Assembly (NCBI GenBank): GCA_002281755.1
Contig: NCHB01000035.1
Location: 1-32,590, forward strand
Source of the DNA: Sulfurovum sp. 16-42-52
GTDB lineage: Bacteria; Campylobacterota; Campylobacteria; Campylobacterales; Sulfurovaceae
Reading direction: 5' to 3'
Length of the DNA stretch: 32,590 bases
Below the pieces are notes generated by a model. The model was not told the DNA's origin and did not search any database. It saw nothing but the letters and a program-made list of their open reading frames with translations. Shown here in pieces: positions 8,122-15,230 of this stretch (its first letter is position 1; each line of letters opens with the position of its first letter). A program made the translations under genes and the position numbers.

Positions 8122-8554
8122 TGCTTATCTCTTCTATGTAATTTAACGTATTTTCGATGATGATGATTAATGTTTCACAGTATTGTAATACTTCATCAAA
8201 TACTTCAACCAAATCATCTTCAATGTATTCGTGGGCTATTGTATTTCGTACATCTTTCATGATTCTGAGCTCTTCTATGTCATCAAATAATCCTCTTTTG
8301 TGGGCATTATTTACTACATCTATGAGCGTTCCTTGATTTTCAAATTCATATTCATCAAGTGTTCTAAAAATCTTTCTAATTAAGAAATCGATACCTCTGC
8401 TATATCGGCTGCATAGTGTCTCAAATTTACCAAATTCTTCTATAGAGTACTCTTTTTTTATTCCAATTTTAGAGCACTCATCAAAAGATATTTGAATCCA
8501 TGATAATTGTTTTTGAAGTAAAGTTTTATCTTGTATAAGCTTTTCAAGCATCAT
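8111..8554 (-). CDS. HEPN-domain protein (HepT-like toxin)
   Basis: A 147-residue helical protein whose motif RNTIAHEY (about residues 107-114) is the RX4-6H signature of HEPN ribonucleases. In the known HepT/MntA systems the HEPN protein is an RNase toxin and the small nucleotidyltransferase is an antitoxin that modifies it by adding AMP. It starts within ATGA of the upstream MNT gene and ends inside the rfbB start. The region is AT-rich compared with rfbD and rfbC. The pairing and motif are seen; toxicity is inferred from the family. Confidence 0.82.
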   Translation of the reverse strand: MMLEKLIQDKTLLQKQLSWIQISFDECSKIGIKKEYSIEEFGKFETLCSRYSRGIDFLIRKIFRTLDEYEFENQGTLIDVVNNAHKRGLFDDIEELRIMKDVRNTIAHEYIEDDLVEVFDEVLQYCETLIIIIENTLNYIEEISNAK

Positions 8555-8835
8555 AACAAAACTGCCTTGTGAAATATATGCTTAGTAAAAGGATTTTTAA
8601 ATTCTCCATTATCGAGAACAATATCGACCTTTTGTTCACCAAAATGTTTAAAAAATTCTACTCTTAAAATCCGTAAATCTTTTGTTGTGATTTCATCACT
8701 CACAACAAGTAAATCGATATCTCCACCTCTTTTGCTATCATCAACTCTGCTGCCAAAAAGATAAATTTTTGCATTTGAAGAGAGCATTTTTAATTTATTT
8801 TTCAATACGTCAATCTTCTCTTGTCCAAGTCTCAT
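8551..8835 (-). CDS. minimal nucleotidyltransferase (MntA-like antitoxin)
   Basis: A 94-residue nucleotidyltransferase-fold protein with the motif GSRVDDSKRGGDIDLL, matching the GS...DxD active site of MNT proteins. A later acidic residue in KVDIVL fits the third metal ligand. ATG 8835 is preferred because it overlaps the rfbD stop as ATGA; an upstream ATG at 8862 would overlap rfbD by 31 bp. It is directly coupled to the HEPN partner by a second ATGA overlap. By family knowledge it would neutralise the HEPN toxin by AMP transfer. Confidence 0.85.
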   Translation of the reverse strand: MRLGQEKIDVLKNKLKMLSSNAKIYLFGSRVDDSKRGGDIDLLVVSDEITTKDLRILRVEFFKHFGEQKVDIVLDNGEFKNPFTKHIFHKAVLL

Positions 8836-9698
8836 TTTCTTTCTCCCAAGCTTCTTAGACACTGATCCAAGCTATCTTTCCAATAAGGAATAATTATACC
8901 AAAATCTCTCTTTATTTTTGACTTGTTGAGTAGGGAGTAATGGGGGCGTGTGGCGGGTGTCGGGTAGTCTTTGGTCTCTATGGGGTTGATGGTGCAGGGT
9001 AGTTTTGCCATTCTCATGATCTCTTTGGCAAAATCGTACCAGCTGAGCACACCTTCGTTGCTGTAGTGGTACATTTCTACGTGTTCATTTTTGATATTAG
9101 GCAAGATGTCTAAAATGGTTTGTGCTAAATCTCTTGCATAGGTAGGTGTTCCAACCTGATCGAAGATAACACCTAAAGATTCTTTTTCTTTACCTAAGCG
9201 TATCATCGTTTTCACAAAGTTAGCACCAAAACTGCTGTAAACCCATGAAGTACGGATGATGATACTGTTGGCTGGGTTGATGGCAAGTAGTGCTTTTTCG
9301 CCGTCACATTTTGTATTGCCGTATACACCTTGAGGTTCTGTAGGATCTTCTTCAGTATAGGGTTTAAAGTTTTGGCCGTCAAAGACATAGTCTGTTGAGA
9401 TATGGATCAGTTTGATGTTTTGTGCTTTTGCAATCTGTGTGAGGGTTTTTACGGCAAGGTGATTGATGGCATTGGCTAAGTCTTGTTCTGTCTCAGCTTT
9501 ATCAACAGCAGTGTAGGCTGCACAGTTGATGATGGTGTCTATCTGATGTGTTTGTAAGTATTGTCTGATGTTTGCTGCATTCGTGATATCAAGAGTATCT
9601 CTGTCGGCAAAAAAACAGGTATAGTCATAGTTATGTGAGAGTGTTTGAAGTTCAGAACCCAGTTGCCCCTTACTTCCTGTGATTAAAACTCTAGGCAT
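8832..9698 (-). CDS. rfbD: dTDP-4-dehydrorhamnose reductase
   Basis: Last step of dTDP-L-rhamnose synthesis: NAD(P)H reduction of dTDP-4-keto-rhamnose. It shows the nucleotide-binding GSKGQLGSEL at the N-terminus, the HISTDYVFDG block and the YGNTKCDGE YxxxK block typical of RmlD. Its 288 residues match the family. The ATG overlaps the rfbC stop by 8 bp and the stop overlaps the MNT gene start in ATGA. Confidence 0.95.
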   Translation of the reverse strand: MPRVLITGSKGQLGSELQTLSHNYDYTCFFADRDTLDITNAANIRQYLQTHQIDTIINCAAYTAVDKAETEQDLANAINHLAVKTLTQIAKAQNIKLIHISTDYVFDGQNFKPYTEEDPTEPQGVYGNTKCDGEKALLAINPANSIIIRTSWVYSSFGANFVKTMIRLGKEKESLGVIFDQVGTPTYARDLAQTILDILPNIKNEHVEMYHYSNEGVLSWYDFAKEIMRMAKLPCTINPIETKDYPTPATRPHYSLLNKSKIKRDFGIIIPYWKDSLDQCLRSLGERK

Positions 9699-10266
9699 AA
9701 TAGTTTACTCCATATTCAAACAGATCATTAGTTTGGCTTAGTTTTGGCTGTTTGGTATCTTTGTCTGAGAGCTTGAGTTCACCATGGCTTAACATCCAAT
9801 CAATCCCCAGACCTGGATCATCAAATGCAATGCCTCTGTCATTTTCTGGGCTATAGTAGTTGTCGACTTTGTAGGCAAAAATGGTATCATCTTCAAGCAC
9901 AACAAAACCATGTGCAAAACCACGAGGCACCAAAAGCTGTTTTTTGTTTTCGCTGCTGAGTTCTGCCCAGACATGCTGGCCAAAAGTAGGTGAGTTCTTG
10001 CGTATATCAACCGCTACATCCAGTACTCTGCCTTGGATGACTCTGACCAGTTTGGTTTGTGCTGCAGGGTGAAGTTGATAATGCAGTCCTCTTAAGACAC
10101 CTTTGGAAGATTTTGATTCATTGTCTTGGCAAAAATTGATCGTGTAACCTACAAACGCTTCTAGCTTGTCCTCTCTAAATGTTTCGACAAAATACCCTCT
10201 CTCATCGCCATGCACGGCTGGCTCAATGAGGATGACATCGGGTATGGCAGTACGTGTGAATTGCAT
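9691..10266 (-). CDS. rfbC: dTDP-4-dehydrorhamnose 3,5-epimerase
   Basis: Third step of dTDP-L-rhamnose synthesis: double epimerisation at C3 and C5. It is a cupin enzyme of 191 residues with HGDERGYFVETF, LRGLHYQ (substrate-binding Arg and catalytic His) and VPRGFAHGF, all characteristic of RmlC. Its ATG shares one base with the rfbA stop (TAATG), implying translational coupling. Confidence 0.95.
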   Translation of the reverse strand: MQFTRTAIPDVILIEPAVHGDERGYFVETFREDKLEAFVGYTINFCQDNESKSSKGVLRGLHYQLHPAAQTKLVRVIQGRVLDVAVDIRKNSPTFGQHVWAELSSENKKQLLVPRGFAHGFVVLEDDTIFAYKVDNYYSPENDRGIAFDDPGLGIDWMLSHGELKLSDKDTKQPKLSQTNDLFEYGVNYYA

Positions 10267-11156
10267 TAGATAACCTTTCTTGGTTGATTGGCTCTTGTGA
10301 TGAGGTACTGACCGTATTGGTTTTTGGAAAGAGGTTTGGCAAGCTCAAGCAGTTTTTCTTTGCTTATATAACCCATCTCGTAAGCGATCTCTTCAAGACA
10401 GGCGACTTTAAGGGATTGCCTGTTTTCGATAGTTTGGATGAATTGACTGGCTTCAAGCAGGCTTTCATGGGTGCCGGTATCAAGCCATGCATAACCTCGT
10501 CCCATGAGTTCAACTTTGAGTCTGTTATCAGTTAGGTAATGTTGATTGAGGGTAGTAATCTCCAGTTCTCCGCGGTCACTTGGCTTCACTTCTTTGGCTT
10601 TGGCTACGACATCGTTAGGATAAAAATACAGACCTACTACAGCGTAATTCGACTTGGGTTGACTCGGTTTTTCTTCTATGCTGATGACATTACCTTCTGC
10701 ATCAAACTCAGCAACGCCATAACGTTCAGGATCTTTGACATAGTATCCAAACACGGTTGCTTTGTTCTCTTCTTTGACATTTTTCACACTTTGGGCCAAT
10801 AGTTTTGTGAGACCATGCCCGTAAAAGATGTTATCTCCCAGGACCAAACAGGCATCATCACCGTCTAAAAAATCTTCACCCAATAAAAATGCTTGTGCCA
10901 AACCATCAGGTGAGGGTTGCACGACATAGGAAAATTTCATGCCGATATCACTTCCATCACCCAGAAGATCTTCAAATCGCGGCAAATCATGAGGGGTAGA
11001 GATGATAAGCACTTCTGTGATACCTGCAAGCATCAACACTGAAAGCGGATAATAAATCATGGGTTTATCGTAGATGGGAACCAGTTGTTTGCTTACCCCT
11101 TTGGTAATAGGATAGAGTCGTGTGCCGCTTCCGCCTGCTAGAATAATGCCTTTCAT
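10266..11156 (-). CDS. rfbA: glucose-1-phosphate thymidylyltransferase
   Basis: First step of dTDP-L-rhamnose synthesis: dTTP plus glucose-1-phosphate to dTDP-glucose. The N-terminal GGSGTRLYP and the [17 protein letters not shown] block are diagnostic for RmlA, as is GLAQAF. Its length of 296 residues is normal. It has a good ribosome binding site (GAGGTGG) and its own candidate promoter, so it is likely the first gene of the polysaccharide operon that runs to position 144. Confidence 0.96.
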   Translation of the reverse strand: MKGIILAGGSGTRLYPITKGVSKQLVPIYDKPMIYYPLSVLMLAGITEVLIISTPHDLPRFEDLLGDGSDIGMKFSYVVQPSPDGLAQAFLLGEDFLDGDDACLVLGDNIFYGHGLTKLLAQSVKNVKEENKATVFGYYVKDPERYGVAEFDAEGNVISIEEKPSQPKSNYAVVGLYFYPNDVVAKAKEVKPSDRGELEITTLNQHYLTDNRLKVELMGRGYAWLDTGTHESLLEASQFIQTIENRQSLKVACLEEIAYEMGYISKEKLLELAKPLSKNQYGQYLITRANQPRKVI

Positions 11157-11179
11157 TTGTCCACCTCTTTTTTAGTATC

Positions 11180-11185
11180 ATTGTA
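11180..11185 (-). promoter_or_regulatory. candidate -10 box for the rfbA operon
   Basis: TACAAT on the minus strand, 23 bp upstream of the rfbA ATG, preceded by TGA and a T-rich stretch. The 80-bp gap between the antiporter and rfbA contains no clear terminator hairpin, so read-through from galU is also possible. Confidence 0.45.
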
Positions 11186-11236
11186 TCAAAAAATACTACA
11201 TAGAAGGTTTAGGAGGAGGTGAAATAATTTTTATGC

Positions 11237-12400
11237 TTAGGTATGTTTGGTTTTGTAGAGACGGGCTATCAAAAATTTCAACAAACTCATGATAATGACA
11301 CCGGAGAGCATCCCTGCAACAATGAGTGAGAGATACTCATTTTGGGTAATCAGCGTTGCTTCATACGCGATGGTTGCTATGGCAATGATGAAGGTAAGAG
11401 GCATGGAGTCCCCCAGTGCCAAGAGAAATGTCTCAATGGGGTTAAGATGTGAAGAGTAGGCAAGGTAAGAGCTGATAACCCGTACAAAAACCAAAGCACC
11501 TAAGATAAGAAGTGCTTGTTTGAGAATCTCTACACTAAATATTAGATTGAGATCCATGGTAGTTCCCACATAGATGAAAAAAACCGGAACTAAAAAACCA
11601 AATCCGACTTTATGGAGGGTATGGGGAAGGTCTTTTTTGTGCTTGAAAAAGTTTGCGATGTAGATACCGGCAAAAAAGGCACCCAATACCATATCGATAT
11701 GCAAAATGCTCATGATCGAGATGAGCACGATAAAAAGCGAGGCACTGATCCTGACACTTTCAACTTTTGAGTCATCTTCAGGCATGATCAGCATGCGCAA
11801 CTCCGGAAACCACCAAAACAGAAGATGCAGAAGTTTGAAAGAATAATAGATAAGCACAAGCACGATACCAAAAATAGCCAGATTTTCAAAGAGAGCAAAA
11901 CTGATCCCGTTGTGTATATAGGATTCATAGATAACGATAGCCGAAATACTAATGATCTCCCCTATGACGCCCACAATAAGAACAATTTCGAGCCATTTGA
12001 GCTGTTTACCGTATTCGTTGATCAGTGCCATAATCATCCCTAGTGAAACGATGGGTATGATGACGATATAGACAGGATTGAGATCAAAAAAGAGGTATAT
12101 ACCAAAAGAGAGCGAATAAAGGCTGATAAAATAAATAATAGCGCTTTTGAGCAATGTGCCTCTTTGTTCGGAAAAGTTTTTGAGGTTTATTTCCATCCCT
12201 GCTAAAAACATGAGATAGAAAAACCCTATCTTTGCCAATTTGCCAAACACCTCGTTATCTGCATCCAAAAAACCAAGCCAAGCCGCTATGGAACCCAGTA
12301 AAATCTCTACAACAACAACAGGGAGTTTGGTAATCTTGGATAAAAGCGGTGAGATAACAAGCAGGAGTGCAATACCGATAAAGATAAGTGAACTGCTCAT
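11237..12400 (-). CDS. CPA2-family cation/proton antiporter
   Basis: Integral inner-membrane protein of 387 residues with about eleven to twelve hydrophobic segments, resembling the membrane domain of KefB/NapA-type Na+/H+ or K+/H+ exchangers. Useful blocks are KLPVVVVEILLGSIAAW near the N-terminus, FFYLMFLAGMEINL and DMVLGAFFAGIYIANFF. The cytoplasmic nucleotide-binding (TrkA-N) domain of Kef proteins is absent. ATG 12400 has a good AAGGAT site. It lies 34 bp after galU, so the two may be co-transcribed; a link to polysaccharide synthesis is not evident. Confidence 0.88.
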   Translation of the reverse strand: MSSSLIFIGIALLLVISPLLSKITKLPVVVVEILLGSIAAWLGFLDADNEVFGKLAKIGFFYLMFLAGMEINLKNFSEQRGTLLKSAIIYFISLYSLSFGIYLFFDLNPVYIVIIPIVSLGMIMALINEYGKQLKWLEIVLIVGVIGEIISISAIVIYESYIHNGISFALFENLAIFGIVLVLIYYSFKLLHLLFWWFPELRMLIMPEDDSKVESVRISASLFIVLISIMSILHIDMVLGAFFAGIYIANFFKHKKDLPHTLHKVGFGFLVPVFFIYVGTTMDLNLIFSVEILKQALLILGALVFVRVISSYLAYSSHLNPIETFLLALGDSMPLTFIIAIATIAYEATLITQNEYLSLIVAGMLSGVIIMSLLKFLIARLYKTKHT

Positions 12401-12434
12401 ACTTTATCCTTCGTACTGAGTGTGGTTATACTAT

Positions 12435-13277
12435 TCATCCTTTTGATCGGTTCGCTTTTTCCTTGTCGTAAAAATAATTGGTCGCCTGTACAAACCCGTC
12501 AATAGAACCGCAGTCAAAACGGATACCCTTAAATTTATAGGCGATGACTTTGCCTTGCTTTGCCTGTTCTAGCAATGCATCGGTGATTTGTATCTCTCCG
12601 GCTTTTCCTGGTTTGGTCTCTCTGAGGATGTCAAAAATGTCCGGAGTAAGGATGTAACGTCCTATAATCGCCATGTTGCTGGGTGCATCTTTAGGGTCTG
12701 GTTTTTCTACCATGTTGGTCACCCTGTAAGTGTCGGTGGTTTCATCTACCAGGTTGCCTGCGATGACCCCATACTTATCTGTTTGATCCAAAGGCACTTC
12801 TTCAACGGCTACGATGGAGCATTGGTATTTTTCATAGACTTCTATCATTTGTTTTAGTACGCCGTCATTTTCGTTGGTACATAAATCATCTGCCAAGATC
12901 ACCGCAAAAGGTTCTTTACCTATCAGGGTTTCCCCTGTGAGGATGGCATGTCCCAAGCCTTTCATCTCCACTTGTCGGGTGTAGGAGAAGGTACACTTCG
13001 TAATCAGTGAACGGATTTGTGTCAGTAAAAATTCTTTACTTGTTCCTTTTATCTGGTGTTCAAGTTCATAAGAGATGTCAAAATGGTCTTCAATGGCTCT
13101 TTTGCCTCGACCCGTAATGATAGCCATTGTGGTAAGCCCTGCTTCTACAGCCTCTTCTACACCGTACTGTATGAGGGGTTTGGTAAGTATAGGAAGCATC
13201 TCTTTGGGGGTTGCTTTCGTTGCAGGCAAAAAACGCGTACCGTAACCGGCAGCCGGGAATAAACATTTTTTTATCAT
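12435..13277 (-). CDS. galU: UTP-glucose-1-phosphate uridylyltransferase
   Basis: Makes UDP-glucose for LPS core and glycan sugars. The N-terminal FPAAGYGTRFLPATKATPKE block and the later VEKPDPKDAPSN are characteristic of bacterial GalU, distinct from the RfbA-type motif. At 280 residues it has normal length. It pairs functionally with the adjacent galE. A TATAAT box lies about 29 bp upstream of its ATG. Confidence 0.95.
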   Translation of the reverse strand: MIKKCLFPAAGYGTRFLPATKATPKEMLPILTKPLIQYGVEEAVEAGLTTMAIITGRGKRAIEDHFDISYELEHQIKGTSKEFLLTQIRSLITKCTFSYTRQVEMKGLGHAILTGETLIGKEPFAVILADDLCTNENDGVLKQMIEVYEKYQCSIVAVEEVPLDQTDKYGVIAGNLVDETTDTYRVTNMVEKPDPKDAPSNMAIIGRYILTPDIFDILRETKPGKAGEIQITDALLEQAKQGKVIAYKFKGIRFDCGSIDGFVQATNYFYDKEKANRSKG

Positions 13278-13305
13278 AAGAAATCCATTTTATTTAGTTT
13301 GGCGT

Positions 13306-13311
13306 ATTATA
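13306..13311 (-). promoter_or_regulatory. candidate -10 box for galU
   Basis: Perfect TATAAT on the minus strand in the galE-galU gap, about 29 bp upstream of the galU ATG. The -35 region is weak, as expected for Campylobacterota. Confidence 0.55.
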
Positions 13312-13350
13312 TCGCATGACAACTAAGAGTATAAGGGATATAAACGTTAT

Positions 13351-14322
13351 TTAGCTTTTATATCCCTGTGGGTTATTCGATTGCCATCGCCAACTGTCTT
13401 TGCACATCTCATTGATGCCACGCTGTGCTTCCCAGCCGAGCACTGCTTTGGCGTAAGTGGGGTCAGCAAAACAGGTTGCGATGTCTCCTGCACGTCTTGG
13501 TGCGATGGAGTAAGGTACTTTTTTACCGCAGGCTGCTTCAAAAGCTTTGATGGTCATTATTTCAGTAAAAGTACTCATCTTATCGAGTGCTTTGACATGT
13601 CCGTCTGCAAGATCCATCACATGGATGTAGTCTCTTACACCAGTGCCATCAACAGTGTCATAGTCATCACCAAAGACACTTAAGCAGGCTCTTGTACCGA
13701 TAGCTGTTTGTGCAATAAAAGGCAAAAGGTTGTTGGGAATGCCGTTTGGATCTTCACCGATGGTGCCAGACTCATGCGCTCCGATGGGGTTAAAGTAGCG
13801 CAGTAAAACGATTTTCCACTCAGGATCAGAAACGTACAAATCACGTAACATCTCTTCTATGAAAAGTTTGGATCTTCCGTAAGGATTGGTAGCACTAAGA
13901 GGGAAGTCTTCTTTGATGGGTGTGCTGTGCGGATCGCCATACACTGTGGCAGAAGAGCTGAAGACGATGGACTTACATCCGTGTGCTGCCATAACTTGAC
14001 AGAGCACCAGTGTGCCGTAGATGTTGTTGTCGTAATATTCAAGGGGCTTTTCTACAGACTCACCCACTGCTTTAAGGCCTGCAAAATGAATGACAGCATC
14101 GATGGTGTAGCTTTCAAATACACGGTTCAAATCTTCTTTGTAGCGAATATCACCTTCTATGAGAGGGATGGTTTTGCCCACAATCTTTTCAACCCTTGCG
14201 ATGCTCTCTTTGGAGGCATTGCAAAAATTATCAAAAACCACAATATCATACCCCGCTTCAATCAGCAAGATACAGGTATGGGAGCCGATATATCCGGCGC
14301 CACCGGTCACTAAAATACGCAA
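13351..14322 (-). CDS. galE: UDP-glucose 4-epimerase
   Basis: Interconverts UDP-glucose and UDP-galactose (or the N-acetyl forms) for surface glycans. It is an extended SDR with GGAGYIGSH at the N-terminus, SSSATVYG and the catalytic YGRSK. Length 323 residues is normal. The start is TTG at 14322, supported by AAAAAGGA upstream; no ATG lies near the conserved N-terminus. It is 34 bp downstream of the YfaZ-like gene on the same strand. Confidence 0.95.
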   Translation of the reverse strand: MRILVTGGAGYIGSHTCILLIEAGYDIVVFDNFCNASKESIARVEKIVGKTIPLIEGDIRYKEDLNRVFESYTIDAVIHFAGLKAVGESVEKPLEYYDNNIYGTLVLCQVMAAHGCKSIVFSSSATVYGDPHSTPIKEDFPLSATNPYGRSKLFIEEMLRDLYVSDPEWKIVLLRYFNPIGAHESGTIGEDPNGIPNNLLPFIAQTAIGTRACLSVFGDDYDTVDGTGVRDYIHVMDLADGHVKALDKMSTFTEIMTIKAFEAACGKKVPYSIAPRRAGDIATCFADPTYAKAVLGWEAQRGINEMCKDSWRWQSNNPQGYKS

Positions 14323-14356
14323 AAAAATCCTTTTTAACTAGCGTGTGTGTTAGAAC

Positions 14357-14923
14357 TTAAAAACCAAACTTCATACCGCCGTAAAAACTGTCATTGAAGG
14401 TTTTGTCAATGGTGATGTATTCTGTATGGATGTTACGGTAGCCACCAAAAAGATGGAGGCTTGGTGCAAGCTGCATATCGGCTTCTGCTCGAAACTCTTT
14501 ATAGTGGGTAGCATCGCTAAAACTAAGTACTTCAGGAGAGTAAGCAAAAGTGCCACTCACTGAAGTAGTAGGAATGACACCATCTAGGGGTAGGGTGTAG
14601 ATGGCTTTTCCAAAAAGAGGTAAAGCAGTAAAGTTGTCAGCAAACACAAACTTTGCACCTAGTACAAAAGCAAGACCTTCTGCCCCTTCAAAAGTGTTTT
14701 GCGCACCAAGACCGATGGAGCCCAGGTCATCCCCATCGGCATAGAGATAGGATGCATCAATCAGGTAACTCATACCGCCTTCAGAATACTCTGCAAATGT
14801 ATTGAGATCAACTGAAGCCAGAACTTCAACATCTTTATCATTGACATCAAATCCGATACTACTTTGTGCATAGATTGAGGTAAGTATTAACAAAGAAGAG
14901 AGTAAGATTTTTTGGATATTCAC
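14357..14923 (-). CDS. YfaZ-like outer-membrane beta-barrel protein
   Basis: A 188-residue protein with a signal peptide (KILLSSLLILTSIYAQS), alternating short beta strands and a terminal Phe (GGMKFGF), as in small outer-membrane barrels. The arrangement resembles the YfaZ family, whose function is not established. The start is GTG 14923, with AAGGA upstream. A -10-like box lies in the gap to ccoS. A role in envelope biogenesis is only suggested by the neighbouring galE and galU. Confidence 0.7.
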   Translation of the reverse strand: MNIQKILLSSLLILTSIYAQSSIGFDVNDKDVEVLASVDLNTFAEYSEGGMSYLIDASYLYADGDDLGSIGLGAQNTFEGAEGLAFVLGAKFVFADNFTALPLFGKAIYTLPLDGVIPTTSVSGTFAYSPEVLSFSDATHYKEFRAEADMQLAPSLHLFGGYRNIHTEYITIDKTFNDSFYGGMKFGF

Positions 14924-14950
14924 GATAAATCCTTTGATATATATGCCGCT

Positions 14951-14956
14951 ATGATA
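14951..14956 (-). promoter_or_regulatory. candidate -10 box for the YfaZ-like gene
   Basis: TATCAT on the minus strand about 28 bp upstream of the GTG start, preceded by GG. The short ccoS-yfaZ gap also has a GC-rich CCGCC/GGCGG mini-palindrome over the end of ccoS but no T-run, so termination there is unsure. Confidence 0.4.
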
Positions 14957-14975
14957 CCATAACTTTCTCTAAGCT

Positions 14976-15230
14976 TTAGTCCGCCGGGCGGTAGTTTTTC
15001 TCTTTTTCCAGCCGTTCTTGTTTCATTTTTTCTTGAAAGGCTTTTTTCTTCTCTTGCATCATCGCTGCATCCTGCAAGTCTTCTTCGTTGTCGTGGCGCA
15101 CCGCATCGATGAATTTGCTGTGGTCATCAAACTGTCCCGTTCTTACAGCCCAAATCAGAGCCAACAGTCCAATGGCTCCCAAAAGAGTGGAGATGCCTAT
15201 CATGAGTACAACAATGCTTTCACTCATCAT
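14976..15230 (-). CDS. ccoS: cbb3-type cytochrome oxidase assembly protein CcoS
   Basis: Small inner-membrane protein needed for cofactor insertion into cbb3 oxidase. It has one N-terminal transmembrane helix (residues about 5-28), followed by GQFDDHSKF, close to the family pattern GQFDD. The charged tail (DAAMMQEKKKAFQEKMKQ) is longer than in short CcoS proteins. Its start overlaps the ccoI stop in ATGATGA; the second ATG (15227) has better spacing from the AAGGAT site. Confidence 0.9.
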   Translation of the reverse strand: MMSESIVVLMIGISTLLGAIGLLALIWAVRTGQFDDHSKFIDAVRHDNEEDLQDAAMMQEKKKAFQEKMKQERLEKEKNYRPAD

